Shown one piece after another: positions 11,101 to 20,049 of a DNA stretch of 33,427 bases (position 1 is its first letter; every line of letters begins with the position of its first letter). This DNA comes from Plakobranchus ocellatus. Its lineage: Eukaryota > Mollusca > Gastropoda > Plakobranchidae. Location: positions 229,514 to 262,940 of the forward strand of contig BLXT01007780.1 in NCBI GenBank assembly GCA_019648995.1, read 5' to 3'. A program made the position numbers and the translations under genes. The notes under the pieces are model-generated. The model made no database searches. It was not told the DNA's origin and saw nothing but the letters and a program-made list of their open reading frames with translations.

Positions 11101-14100
11101 CTCCAATAATATTAAACTTAAAACCAAAAAGGTGAATCAAGCAATAGACCCCTATTTCATCACACCAGCAAATTGGGCTCTACTTTACATCAGAGTGTAA
11201 TCTCCAAGTAAAGTGGCACTATAGAATTTCCAGAAAGGAAAAGGCTTTTTAGCTTAGTTGGGTGACTCACTTGTAAAAACCTTTACGTGCACAGTGAGCA
11301 TAAAGCCTCAGAAGGGGGTTTGGCTCAGCTGTGGTCACATTAAACACAGGTCCCTCAATCAATCTCTTGTACAGGACAGACAGAAAATAATCCTGGGGAA
11401 AATAGGGGTTGTGATAGAAAGGGAGAAATTAATTTTGCAATTTTTTTACAAGTTCTTGTGAAACATAGACAAAAAAAGAAAAAAAATGTGCACGCAAAAC
11501 ACACCAAAAATAGTTATAATATATCAGGCACATTCAACAATAGCAAACAATAATAATCTACTAATCATGACCACCCCCCTCCCCTTCCTCCCCCCCCCCC
11601 CCCCCCCCCTCAAAAAAAAAGCATAAAAAAATGAAGTCATACCATACATTTTGTTAATATTAATTAAAGTTATGATTGTTGAAAGGTTCAACTTTCATCA
11701 AATTTAAAAAAACAAAGGTTGTTAAAGTCTTTTTATTCTGAGGAATACAAATAAAAAAGTCATCTTTGGCTTTTTGCTGCAATTTCTTGAGAGGCAAGAC
11801 ACTGATATAGATCATAAATCAAGCTAAAATGTACTGAAGTGTAGAGAGATATAAAAACCACAATATTTTCATACCGGATTTGGGTTTAGTTGTTCATCAA
11901 TGAGGCCATAGTTTCCTCCAAAAAATGTCTGCCTAAAAACGTGAGTGGCTTTACATTTTGCAGACAAGCCTAGCTTATCTAACCACCTGAAATAAATAAC
12001 AATTCAGGAAACCTTAAAAGTAAATATTATATTATAGTCTTTGCTATAAAGAAAGATACATTGCGAAATTAATTTTTAAATTATAACACATATACTGAGA
12101 GCTTGATTAAAAAAAACAGACCATTTAAAAAAGCCCTCCATCTTTTATTAACACTGATAAGATGATTAAATCAATAAACATGACCAGTTCTGCTTTGCAA
12201 TAGTGTGGCTGATTTTGAATGATGAACTTTGAGAAAAGAGGGGCAATGTGTATAAACTTATATTGTCACAAAAGCTGAGAGTTAAAAATGGCAGAGAGTA
12301 AAGATTTGTCTAATTTAAGATCAACTTCAAATCCTAATCCTGTTAATCTTGAGGCCTGTCTTAATGAGTACCAAATCAAAGTTTGAAAAACTTGCAACCA
12401 ATGATAAATCCTAAATCTGCATTCTGTTAGCTTTTTTAACAGGATAAAGCAGGAAAACTTAATATTTAGAAAGAGTTGAATCTGTGCCACAAAAGATGTT
12501 TTCAAAGCCATTTTAAAAAAGTAAACAGACGAAAAAAAGGACTTTAAAATATTATAGGTCAAAATTGTTATCAGTAACATTTGACTCATTTGGATTGATC
12601 TCAAGACTTTTACTTCATCTAAAGAAAACAAATAATCACACAATATTTTACATGCTTAGGCAGAATTATGTAAGATTGGTTGACTTTTATTATCCATTCA
12701 GTTTCCCATTTTGTTTGCTCTTTACAAATCTCATGTAAACTATTGTTCAACAATTTTGCTTTCCTGATGACACTGAGTCCACAGGTTGAAATTAATATGA
12801 AACACTAAATATATTCTAAAATTTTTGTTTCACATGACATTCAGCTACTTTCTGTTATTACATTCTGGTCTAGTACATCAACTGTATGCATATTTCAGTG
12901 AGCTGGCTTTGTGCTTCGTCCTTTGTCAACAACTTCTTAATCTGCAACTTCATGCTTTTAAGTCAAGATCATTTGAGTGTATAATGTACTTGAGGTGTGA
13001 CTAGATCTCTTATTTTGTTTGTGATATTTTGATTGTCTCAAATGAACAATATTCATGTGATGGGCTAGCTGAGACTTAATAATGAAGGACTATAATGCAA
13101 AGATTTTTAAATGCAAGATTTACATGCTTATCTTTCCATGAAAATTACAATTAAAATTTGAAAGATTTCATCATTATAAACAAATTCATGAGGACAGTGA
13201 GTACTACGAAATCTTCAAACATGAATCATTGAATTTCTTTAATTGTATAACTAGTATGGTGAGTATAATAAAGACAATGAAAGTAGACAAACTGCAAATT
13301 TAAAAGAAAGACTGGAACTAAAATGCAAATAATTTGAGGATCAGAAGCAACTAGCCTTTGGCATGAAATGCTCTGTTGCCTCTGATCCTCAAATTATCGC
13401 ATTTTTGTTTCAGTCTTACTTTTAAATTTGCAGCTTGTCTTCTTTTCATAGTCTTTATTATACTCATCATACTAATTATACAATTATGGAAATTCATTAA
13501 TTCAATAAATAATAGTCTTTGGCATGAAATGCTCAGTGCAATAAAAAACAACTATTCAGAAGCTTTTTTTGGCACATTCTAAATCATTTTTTCCTTTCAA
13601 GGTATGCAAATGGCAGACTTTTTTTTTATATCTCTAACAATTTCATGTATCTTGCTTTATATCTCTATGAGTACTTGGTAGAAAATGATTCATTCTATGG
13701 GCAGGTTGTGTGTGATCATACAAACCCACATGAAACCTGCAACATAAGCGTCTGACAGTTTTGGAGCTCCTCCCCCATAACAAGATGACGTCTCAGTGAG
13801 ACGAAATGGCTTGTGAAACTTGCACACTTCCATTGTGATATTGAGCAAAAAGTCCAGATTTGTTAACAGGCTGTCTAGAAGGGTCGGATCCATAAAATCT
13901 TTGACTGTGGCTGTCCTACCATTTGTATAGTAGCTATGAATGGGACATTACAAATGTATCAGTACAATAAACTCAAGCTTCCTGCTATAACAAATCAAAA
14001 ATATATACAGTAATGAAACCAAAAAAAAAAAAAACTATTTGCATGGCAGTTCCACAAAATAAGCTGAGTTGACAATCTATATGATTCACTTTACAAAAAA

Positions 14101-17100
14101 ATCATAAACTAGAGTGAAAAAAAGACTTATTTCTTTAATCTGCAGGAATTTCTATGCACAGATAGCAATGACAATTTTCATTTCTTTACTTTGGGATTTT
14201 GATTTGAAGATCATGAAGACCTGAATGCAATGTGATTCATTTTGTAGGACTGCTACACATACTATCTTCTTAATATCTTTATGTCTAAATACATAACAAT
14301 TTACAGGAGGAATTGTTCTTGTCTGAACTATTTGTTTCTTTACAATTAAAACAAAACAATACAAAAAAACCTTACAAAAATCAACACAACAGTAAACAAA
14401 ATATTTTTGTCAGTGTTCAGCTTTTAGAATCTTTGAACTAGGCGATCTTAAAAATTGAAAATATCTCTATTTAAATTTAAAAACCACTTAAATAACGATC
14501 TGCGGAGGATTTTTAATGGTCAATATCCACTAAAAGATTTTATGTTGTTGTATGTTTTTTTTTCTATTGCTGATTTTATTCCTAATACTATGCTAGATTT
14601 GGCTGTAAATCTGTTTATTTATTTTTTTTTTCATTAAAAAGGAGCAAAATCTGTTCTTTCAATCAATTAAAATAAGCTTAAGTCCTTCCACAAGAATTTT
14701 TTTTTTCTTTCTTTGGGCCTGGGATTAAGTTATTATTTTGCAGACACTCTGCTTGTAAACCTCAGGAGAAAAAGAATTAAAAAAATTTTTGTTTAATTCC
14801 CCCATCAAAACCCAAAGGTTATGTAGAGATTAAAAAGGATCCCTGCATGTAAATCCACAGTAGAGAGAAAGGAGTTCAATCTAAATATTGTACTTGTAGT
14901 TTATGAATGGAAACTGAAATAAATAAATAACAAGTCTGCAGGATAGTACTTCTGCAGGCTGATATTCCAATCTATTGTGACACTTACTGATGAACAGAAA
15001 TTTCCGTCACAGCATCACACCCTCCTGCCCTCAGAAAACTGTGCAAGACAATGAAATATGTTGTGAACAGAGAAAAAAATTTAGAGCGGTTATCAAAGAA
15101 TGTACAATAAAAGTTTTTATAAATTTAAAGCTTCATTAAAAAAAAAGAGTATTAGTATTGAATAGGCTTACACTTTTTGTCTTTTTTTAGAAATAATACT
15201 GGTAGCTATACAGATCTGTGCCACAAATTCATTCCTCAGATAATAGACATATTAAACTGCAGTTTATCAACAGTAAGTAATTTATTCATTCTAAAATGGG
15301 AATAAATTTGGCTCTGTGAATGCACATTTTTTTATTTACAAAGCTTTGTAAAGATAAATATAAATCTATTATTGAATACAGACGTTACAAAAATGTTAAT
15401 GATAGTGATATAAAAAAAATAAATTTGAGATATCAACAATCATTTTTACATTTATTATTCAAGCATTCTTTAAAAAATATATATATAATTGTCTTTTAAA
15501 TGCCCATTTCAACAGTATCATTTAATGATTTTCAAGAACATATGACTATGACAAAAAATCTCTGTGAAAATATTATAATACATAAGGACTCTGTTGAATT
15601 CTTTGTCAACAAAATTATCTTCAGCAAAAATCTATGTCCGGAGATTAGATATGCAGTACGACATAAACAAAAATACAACAATTACCTCTTTAAATAAGTC
15701 CTAGATGACTCATGCCTGTTCAGATTTGTGACATCAGGACCATACAAACCACTTGCATCATATTGAGGGTACTTGGATATGAGATTCTTCAGAATCATAA
15801 AATCTTGGACAAGTATGTCACCGTCAATGCTAAAGTTGAAATTGTGAAAGAAAGCATTTGGCTCTGAAATGGTACAAGTAAAAGAATGACAGCAACATTA
15901 AGGAATCATATCAAAACAGTTTAAAATGTAATCATGTAATGCACTAACGTTATTACAATAACTTATGAATTTTCAAACAAAAAAAAAAAAATCTTAACGT
16001 TTTGAAAAGTAAAGAGAAGATAAATTAAACTATTTAAATGCCCAAAAATATTTTTTAAAACACTGAAAATAGACATAAATAGAAAACTTATAACAGGCAA
16101 AAAGGTTCATACCATTTCCTAGTTGGAAATATGGAATTTTTACACCTCTGGCTGCAGAGTATCTTAGAAGCAGATCAGCATTTGTGGGATCCCAGTAACC
16201 ATTTCTCCAGTAGAAAAGGTTGAAATCAAACATGATATTCCAGCCAACTTTATCACAAAATCTTGTGATGTTATCCCATTGTCTTCCTGTATAACAGATA
16301 AATGATTTACATTACAGCATTTCTAAACTCCTCAATAGCTCCTTATTTTCACATCTTGATTCAATACATTTTTGGAAAATTAATGCTAGATGTTATTATT
16401 AAATCAAATAAAACAGATTTCTCTTGTACTTTATGGTAAAAAAAAAGATTACTTGGTTTTTTTAATAACAGTCAATATTGGTTTTTCGATAAAAAATAGC
16501 AGATGGTATTATTGTGGCCTCAAATGATAAGATATCATAAAGGAAATGACTCTAAACTTCATCAATCAATAATTTTAATATGCTGGCAAGATGGTTGGCA
16601 GCTCGTGCTGGGACTGCAAAAATTTTAGTCTATTTTCAGATGCTGGGCATGATAGCCTACAGCTTGAAATCATAGAGTTCAAGTTATATATGTACTTAGG
16701 AGATTAATCATTGGGTTTAATCAAAGAAGGGGTATTGATGGCCTATACTCGCTACATAAATTACCACCCCTGCATGAGGCAAAATTTAAAACAGTGGTTG
16801 AGGTACTGAAGAAAAACTGACTGTACAAATCTAATATTTATCATCCAGATTGAGAGGTTGTCAACAAACGACAAAGGTCAAAGCTAAGTGATGTCATTGA
16901 TGTATAGAACTGAAAGTAAGGCCATATGCTGCCTATTTAACAGGAAATATCCAAAAAGTATTCGGAACAACAAATTTTTGAATGGCTCATATTAATTTCA
17001 TCAGTATCCTAGAGCGCCTTTCATCCTTGCCAAGCCAAAATTGTTCCATTGAATGACACAACTTATGAAGAATATTGTTCTCTGCTATTTAAGCTAACTA

Positions 17101-19845
17101 AGAATTGGGAGGCTTCTAAGTATGATACATCAATAAGGGTTACATAGGAGTTGAGTCATGTGGAGTAAATGCCTTTATAACAAATTATCATTGGATTAGA
17201 ATGAGTGATGTGAAGCCAGGGCAATTTAAAGGCATATCCCACTGACTTGGAAACTGAGGTGAAATAGTCTATCACAGGAAGCAAACATTAGAGAAAGAAG
17301 ACATCAGAAGGGGGATCTTTTGGCACATACCTTTGATGGGGCACCAATTTAGGAAAGAGAACCTTGAGACAACTTTCTTTGGCTTCAATTCTACACTAGC
17401 AATTATCAACTACAAGAAATACCTTGACGGCAGTAATAACACTGTATATAATCTACTTTTTACGTGGAAAAGAACAATAAAAAAAATCAACTATGACAGA
17501 ATTCATCAAGTATTATTTTGAGAGAAAGAAAAATTTTATGATTCACGCTAACAATGAACACTTATTTAAATTAAAAAAAAACATAGTGAGGTGAATATGG
17601 ACCTAGCATACCTGTCATTGTGAAATTGGCAACTTCTTTATCAAATGGTAAATCAAAAAAGCCTGAATCAAAGGTTAGATCCAATTCTTGTCTCTCTTGG
17701 TCCCAGTGTTTTGGTGGAGCACTTTCTGCCCCATCCGGATCAAAATGGAGAAAATCAGCATATGTTCCACCGAATCGAATATTTATGGGTGACAAGGCTG
17801 TAGCTAGGTCCTGGAGTTTTTTAGAGCTAAAACATTAAAAAACAATATTGTTTATAATATTAACATGATGAGAATATGTAATATATGTATATAAATTGCC
17901 TAGTTTGTGTGACATCATCAATTTATTGACGTCATAAAGAGTCAAGTATTTTAATTAAACAACAGTTTCAAAAGTGTTTTACATTTGGTTTATTTGGAAT
18001 AGTCTCAAGACTTTTGAATGATTTCAGAAATACATCTAAGTTGGTTTGCTGTGAGTTTTTGCCTGAAAGTTATTGTCTAATTTTGTTGACTGTCTTAGTT
18101 GACAGTTAGAATTTTAAAAGAAATAAAGATAAAGAGCTTTTTAAAAAAATGTTTTTAATTTTACAGATGATGCTCATACACAGTCTTGCAAAATGTAGAA
18201 GGCTAAAAATTCAGGAGCACGCCAGCGCCAATTTGGGTAAGCTATGCAAGAAAAGGTACAACAAATGCTATCTACATTCTGCGAACTTTGATTGAACGAG
18301 CTCTAGAAGTACAAAAAGACGTATACCTATGNNNNNNNNNNNNNNNNNNNNNNNNNNNNNNNNNNNNNNNNNNNNNNNNNNNNNNNNNNNNNNNNNNNNN
18401 NNNNNNNNNNNNNNNNNNNNNNNNNNNNNNNNNNNNNNNNNNNNNNNNNNNNNNNNNNNNNNNNNNNNNNNNNNNNNNNNNNNNNNNNNNNNNNNNNNNN
18501 NNNNNNNNNNNNNNNNNNNNNNNNNNNNNNNNNNNNNNNNNNNNNNNNNNNNNNNNNNNNNNNNNNNNNNNNNNNNNNNNNNNNNNNNNNNNNNNNNNNN
18601 NNNNNNNNNNNNNNNNNNNNNNNNNNNNNNNNNNNNNNNNNNNNNNNNNNNNNNNNNNNNNNNNNNNNNNNNNNNNNNNNNNNNNNNNNNNNNNNNNNNN
18701 NNNNNNNNNNNNNNNNNNNNNNNNNNNNNNNNNNNNNNNNNNNNNNNNNNNNNNNNNNNNNNNNNNNNNNNNNNNNNNNNNNNNNNNNNNNNNNNNNNNN
18801 NNNNNNNNNNNNNNNNNNNNNNNNNNNNNNNNNNNNNNNNNNNNNNNNNNNNNNNNNNNNNNNNNNNNNNNNNNNNNNNNNNNNNNNNNNNNNNNNNNNN
18901 NNNNNNNNNNNNNNNNNNNNNNNNNNNNNNNNNNNNNNNNNNNNNNNNNNNNNNNNNNNNNNNNNNNNNNNNNNNNNNNNNNNNNNNNNNNNNNNNNNNN
19001 NNNNNNNNNNNNNNNNNNNNNNNNNNNNNNNNNNNNNNNNNNNNNNNNNNNNNNNNNNNNNNNNNNNNNNNNNNNNNNNNNNNNNNNNNNNNNNNNNNNN
19101 NNNNNNNNNNNNNNNNNNNNNNNNNNNNNNNNNNNNNNNNNNNNNNNNNNNNNNNNNNNNNNNNNNNNNNNNNNNNNNNNNNNNNNNNNNNNNNNNNNNN
19201 NNNNNNNNNNNNNNNNNNNNNNNNNNNNNNNNNNNNNNNNNNNNNNNNNNNNNNNNNNNNNNNNAATAGAAGCGACAAAGGACAGGAAAAAGTGGAGGAC
19301 CATGATCGCCAACGCTGTAAAGCAAGGCACCTGATGATGATGATGCAAGAATCAGAAACCGAACTTGCACTTCACTCAGCACTGATCTAGATTTAGCAGG
19401 TGTTCATAACTACAAATAATAGAACAAAACATATAAAAAAATATTGAAAATTGAAAGCTAAAAAAAAAATATTTAAATGAACACATATAAATAAAAAATA
19501 TAAAAAGAAGGCTAAAAACTTTAAGACTGACAATTTTCATAGGTTATGGTTACTTTTAATTTATAATTACCTCAAATCAAATCCTGTGAACTTCTCTCTT
19601 ATTTTACCTGAACCAATCGTAATGCTTAGATAATGGCTTGATGTGATATGGAGAGATGTTGAAGTGTCAATAACAATTCTTTGAGATGCTCCAGACCTCT
19701 GCTCCATTTTTTCGTTTGTGTCACTGAGCACTAGATCTTTTTTGACTACATTCTGGTCAACAGCATTTATGATCACCTCTGCCACGCTTAAATAAACAAG
19801 CAATGAACTAAGGTAAAAAGCAATGCAATGCTTGAAACAAAACAT
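8025..19845 (-). CDS. HPSE: Heparanase-family endo-beta-glucuronidase (GH79), gene A, 10 coding exons
   Basis: Heparanases are secreted or lysosomal retaining endo-beta-D-glucuronidases that cut glycosaminoglycan chains. Joining ten exons gives 541 codons (540 residues plus TGA); human heparanase has 543. Residues 1-22 look like a signal peptide. [14 protein letters not shown] (105-118) matches the conserved LRFGGT block. LGNEPNAF supplies proton donor Glu222 and [13 protein letters not shown] supplies nucleophile Glu342. HHYY (294-297), [14 protein letters not shown] and the C-terminal beta domain with Cys434/Cys534 are present. N-glycosylation sequons start at 159, 169, 231, 326 and 418. 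Oddities: the region of the human excised linker is about 19 residues shorter, the Cys matching human Cys127 is absent so Cys174 has no partner, and the basic heparan-binding residues are largely missing. A related activity is possible: leech hyaluronidase is also heparanase-like. The start ATG has A at -3 and an in-frame stop upstream. Confidence 0.93.
8565..8702 (-). CDS. HPSE: Gene A exon 9: C-terminal beta domain
   Basis: Encodes residues 442-486. [14 protein letters not shown] aligns with human GDLTLYAINLHN, and the end [10 protein letters not shown] with LGPHGLLS. Acceptor CCCAG|CT, donor CAAG|GTGAGT, phase 2. Confidence 0.94.
9054..10221. mobile_element. Non-autonomous pogo/Tigger-like (Tc1/mariner group) element in intron 8
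   Basis: The 1168-bp element is bounded by TA on both sides (9052-9053 and 10222-10223). Its imperfect terminal inverted repeats start CAGTGCGCACC and, read from the other end, CAGTGCATACC; I count 21 of 27 matching positions. TATCGAC-type words recur under both ends (left: about 9069, 9111, 9164, 9197; right: about 10152, 10166, 10200), as transposase sites often do. There is no transposase ORF, and the interior is GC-richer with a (TG)10 run. The same intron of gene B lacks it, so it probably inserted after the duplication. Superfamily assignment rests on the TA target and on similarity of the ends to Tigger termini. Confidence 0.75.
9664..9683. repeat. (TG)10 microsatellite
   Basis: A short TG run inside the intron-8 transposable element, followed by a second interrupted GTGTGTGT at about 9688-9696. 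Confidence 0.9.
10385..11075. other. Intron-8 segment present in gene A, absent from gene B
   Basis: Alignable sequence in both units stops near ATCATGAGCC (about 10366) and resumes near GATTCACA (about 11082). Gene B joins these points with roughly 30 bases. About 690 bases are therefore extra in A or lost in B. It is AT-rich with no recognisable ends or protein similarity; edges are approximate. Confidence 0.55.
11271..11392 (-). CDS. HPSE: Gene A exon 8: [11 protein letters not shown]
   Basis: Encodes residues 401-440. [12 protein letters not shown] aligns with human [22 protein letters not shown] supplies Cys434, the partner of Cys534. An NVT sequon is at 418. Acceptor CCCCAG|GA, donor ACAA|GTGAGT, phase 2. 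The counterpart in gene B differs at three bases (two replacements). Confidence 0.94.
11571..11609. repeat. Polypyrimidine tract ending in a C20 run
   Basis: An uninterrupted C run at 11590-11609 follows a C/T-only stretch, in intron 7. The counterpart in unit 2 is the C run at the very end of the window (33417-33427). C/G runs like this are often miscounted in assemblies. Confidence 0.9.
11875..11986 (-). CDS. HPSE: Gene A exon 7: WLDKLGLSA to NPNP
   Basis: Encodes residues 364-400. [10 protein letters not shown] and [13 protein letters not shown] align with human [10 protein letters not shown] and RQVFFGAGNYHLVDE, one residue shorter in the loop. Asn388 and Tyr389 match the substrate-contacting NY pair. 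Acceptor TTTCAG|G, donor CCG|GTATGA, phase 0. Confidence 0.94.
13011..13198. repeat. Dispersed ~185-bp segment in intron 6, inverted relative to the LINE copies
   Basis: Close reverse-complement match to 1406-1593 and 24037-24225, including GTGATGGGCTA, GAGACTTAATAATGAAGGAC and ATTCATGAGGACAGT. No flanking LINE coding sequence is present here. It lies about 30 bases before the hairpin repeat at 13230. Confidence 0.7.
13230..13535. repeat. Long imperfect inverted repeat (hairpin) in intron 6
   Basis: The left arm 13230-13351 and right arm 13375-13496 are reverse complements over about 122 bases with scattered mismatches; both carry ATTTGAGGATCAGA/TCTGATCCTCAAAT and TTTATTATACTCATC-type words. 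The 23-base spacer (TAGCCTTTGGCATGAAATGC core) is repeated just past the right arm at 13513-13535. The gene A transcript would fold here into a long stem. It may be a foldback MITE. Confidence 0.8.
13730..13933 (-). CDS. HPSE: Gene A exon 6: catalytic nucleophile exon
   Basis: Encodes residues 296-362. [16 protein letters not shown] and the nucleophile block [18 protein letters not shown] are nearly diagnostic for heparanase, and Glu342 aligns with human Glu343. An NIT sequon lies at 326. Acceptor CATAG|CT. The donor is CAT|GTGGGT, slightly weak; the exon-7 join restores FMWLDKLG exactly as in the family. Confidence 0.95.
14988..15029 (-). CDS. HPSE: Gene A exon 5: 42-nt micro-exon
   Basis: Encodes GCA...CAT (residues 282-294, [13 protein letters not shown]) plus split codons for Arg281 and His295. 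It aligns with human AGGEVIDSVTWHH, and the two histidines before the conserved YY are kept. Acceptor TCTGAG|GG, donor ATCA|GTAAGT. Without it the frame of exons 4 and 6 still fits (both junctions phase 2), so exon skipping would drop 14 residues in frame. Confidence 0.88.
15686..15863 (-). CDS. HPSE: Gene A exon 4: EPNAFF block and GPDV
   Basis: Encodes Glu222 (completed) to residue 280. [12 protein letters not shown] replaces the human EPNSFLKKADIF, removing the lysine pair. GLYGPDVTN is conserved. The human basic PRRKTAK segment reads LNRHESSRT here, keeping only two arginines. Acceptor TTTCAG|AG, donor AGAG|GTAATT, phase 2. Confidence 0.93.
16113..16286 (-). CDS. HPSE: Gene A exon 3: barrel strands up to the proton donor
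   Basis: Encodes residues 165-221 and ends ...IPYFQLGN with one base of the Glu222 codon, so the catalytic acid/base is split by intron 3. [13 protein letters not shown] aligns with human NCSGLDLIFGLN, including Cys174. Acceptor ATACAG|GA, donor AATG|GTATGA, phase 1. Confidence 0.93.
16590..17440 (+). pseudogene. Decayed coding-like sequence in intron 2, unclassified
   Basis: Plus-strand frames contain coherent peptide fragments broken by stops and frameshifts: a stretch ending [18 protein letters not shown] (about 16739-16818), [20 protein letters not shown] (about 17052-17111) and a fragment with [17 protein letters not shown] (about 17178-17228). Composition is less AT-rich than the rest of the intron. 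It resembles an old transposon or retroelement coding region inserted antisense to gene A. I cannot name the family. Confidence 0.4.
17612..17826 (-). CDS. HPSE: Gene A exon 2: RFGG motif and linker region
   Basis: Encodes residues 93-163, with flanking split codons. It carries [19 protein letters not shown], the most conserved N-terminal block of GH79 heparanases. After FDPDG the sequence is acidic and lacks both the cysteine and most of the length of the vertebrate linker. The NFT sequon at 159-161 aligns with the human NST. Acceptor TTTTAG|CT, donor ACAG|GTATGC, phase 1. Confidence 0.92.
18180..19345 (+). mobile_element. LINE fragment in intron 1, mostly hidden by an assembly gap
   Basis: Left of the gap (about 18250-18331) the plus strand reads [20 protein letters not shown] and continues KDVYLC, an RT fingers/palm start just before motif A. 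Right of the gap it reads [20 protein letters not shown], a TGA stop (19332-19334) and a short (GAT)n tail, the normal 3' end of this LINE type. Whether the frame is intact cannot be judged, because the catalytic region is all N. It lies antisense inside gene A intron 1; edges are approximate. Confidence 0.8.
18332..19264. other. Assembly gap (933 N)
   Basis: Unsequenced bases. Open frames drawn across the gap on either strand are artefacts of N. The flanks are two ends of one LINE, so the gap is probably a collapsed or unresolved repeat and its true length may differ. Confidence 0.98.
19571..19845 (-). CDS. HPSE: Gene A exon 1: signal peptide and N-terminal strand region
   Basis: Encodes residues 1-91 plus two bases of codon 92. 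The start is the ATG at 19845-19843 (AAAATGT context). A TAA in frame lies upstream, and the in-frame TTG at 19866 is not a eukaryotic start. Residues 1-22 are hydrophobic with a YLSVA-type end. The segment [14 protein letters not shown] aligns with the start of the mature heparanase small subunit. The donor is GAG|GTAATT, phase 2. Confidence 0.88.
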
Positions 19846-19984
19846 TTTCACAATCAATCTCTTCAAAAATTACTACAAGTGACCGCATTAACTTATTCTT
19901 TAAACCTCTTTTTTCTGGCAGTGCAAAAAAGAAAAGGCTGTATGACTATGTCCAGTTGATAGCGATGGACTGCTGATTTTCACC
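19846..19984 (-). other. Gene A 5' UTR part and candidate upstream splice acceptor
   Basis: Upstream of the ATG the minus strand has an in-frame TAA. About 140 bases up it has a strong acceptor: a T/C-rich tract (TTTATTTCTTCTTCTCTATT) directly followed by CAG and then GGTGAAAATC, with the junction after 19985 on the plus strand. This suggests the coding exon starts at 19984 and that a non-coding first exon and the promoter lie to the right. I could not locate them. Confidence 0.55.
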
Positions 19985-20049
19985 CTGAAATAGAGAAGAA
20001 GAAATAAAGATTTTACATAATTATTTGACCCCTATCAATTCTAGGCCTA

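Larger units (their letters stand above)
274..11609. repeat. Large direct duplication, unit 1 (part alignable with unit 2)
   Basis: From CCGATACCACTGAACTATAA at 274 the sequence matches unit 2 (from 22556) in the same order and orientation: (ATT)n, minus-strand LINE relic, 42-bp minisatellite, intergenic flank, heparanase polyadenylation region and the last three coding exons. The match is seen up to the poly-C tract at 11590-11609, where unit 2 reaches the window edge. The full unit probably extends to 22555, making a tandem unit of about 22.3 kb; that is inferred, because the rest of unit 2 is not visible. Unit 1 differs by a deletion in the LINE, local tandem duplications and an element inserted in intron 8. 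Confidence 0.9.

Noticed and set aside
12266-12643. 125-codon minus-strand frame in intron 6/7 area
   Set aside because: It lies within gene A intron 6, has no recognisable domain and a composition typical of AT-rich intron. No splice or frame continuity with neighbouring exons is needed or found.
13376-13582. Hydrophobic 68-codon plus-strand frame
   Set aside because: It covers the right arm of the hairpin repeat, and its membrane-like composition comes from T-rich sequence.
17620-17838. 72-codon plus-strand frame over gene A exon 2
   Set aside because: It is an antisense shadow of a well-supported heparanase exon.
18268-19390. Five 336-358-codon open frames on both strands
   Set aside because: They exist only because the 933-base N run contains no stop codons. 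Only the short LINE pieces on each side are real.
19846-19866. Extending the gene A N-terminus to position 19866
   Set aside because: The codon there is TTG, not ATG, with an in-frame TAA just upstream. The first ATG is at 19845-19843 and is followed directly by a good signal peptide.
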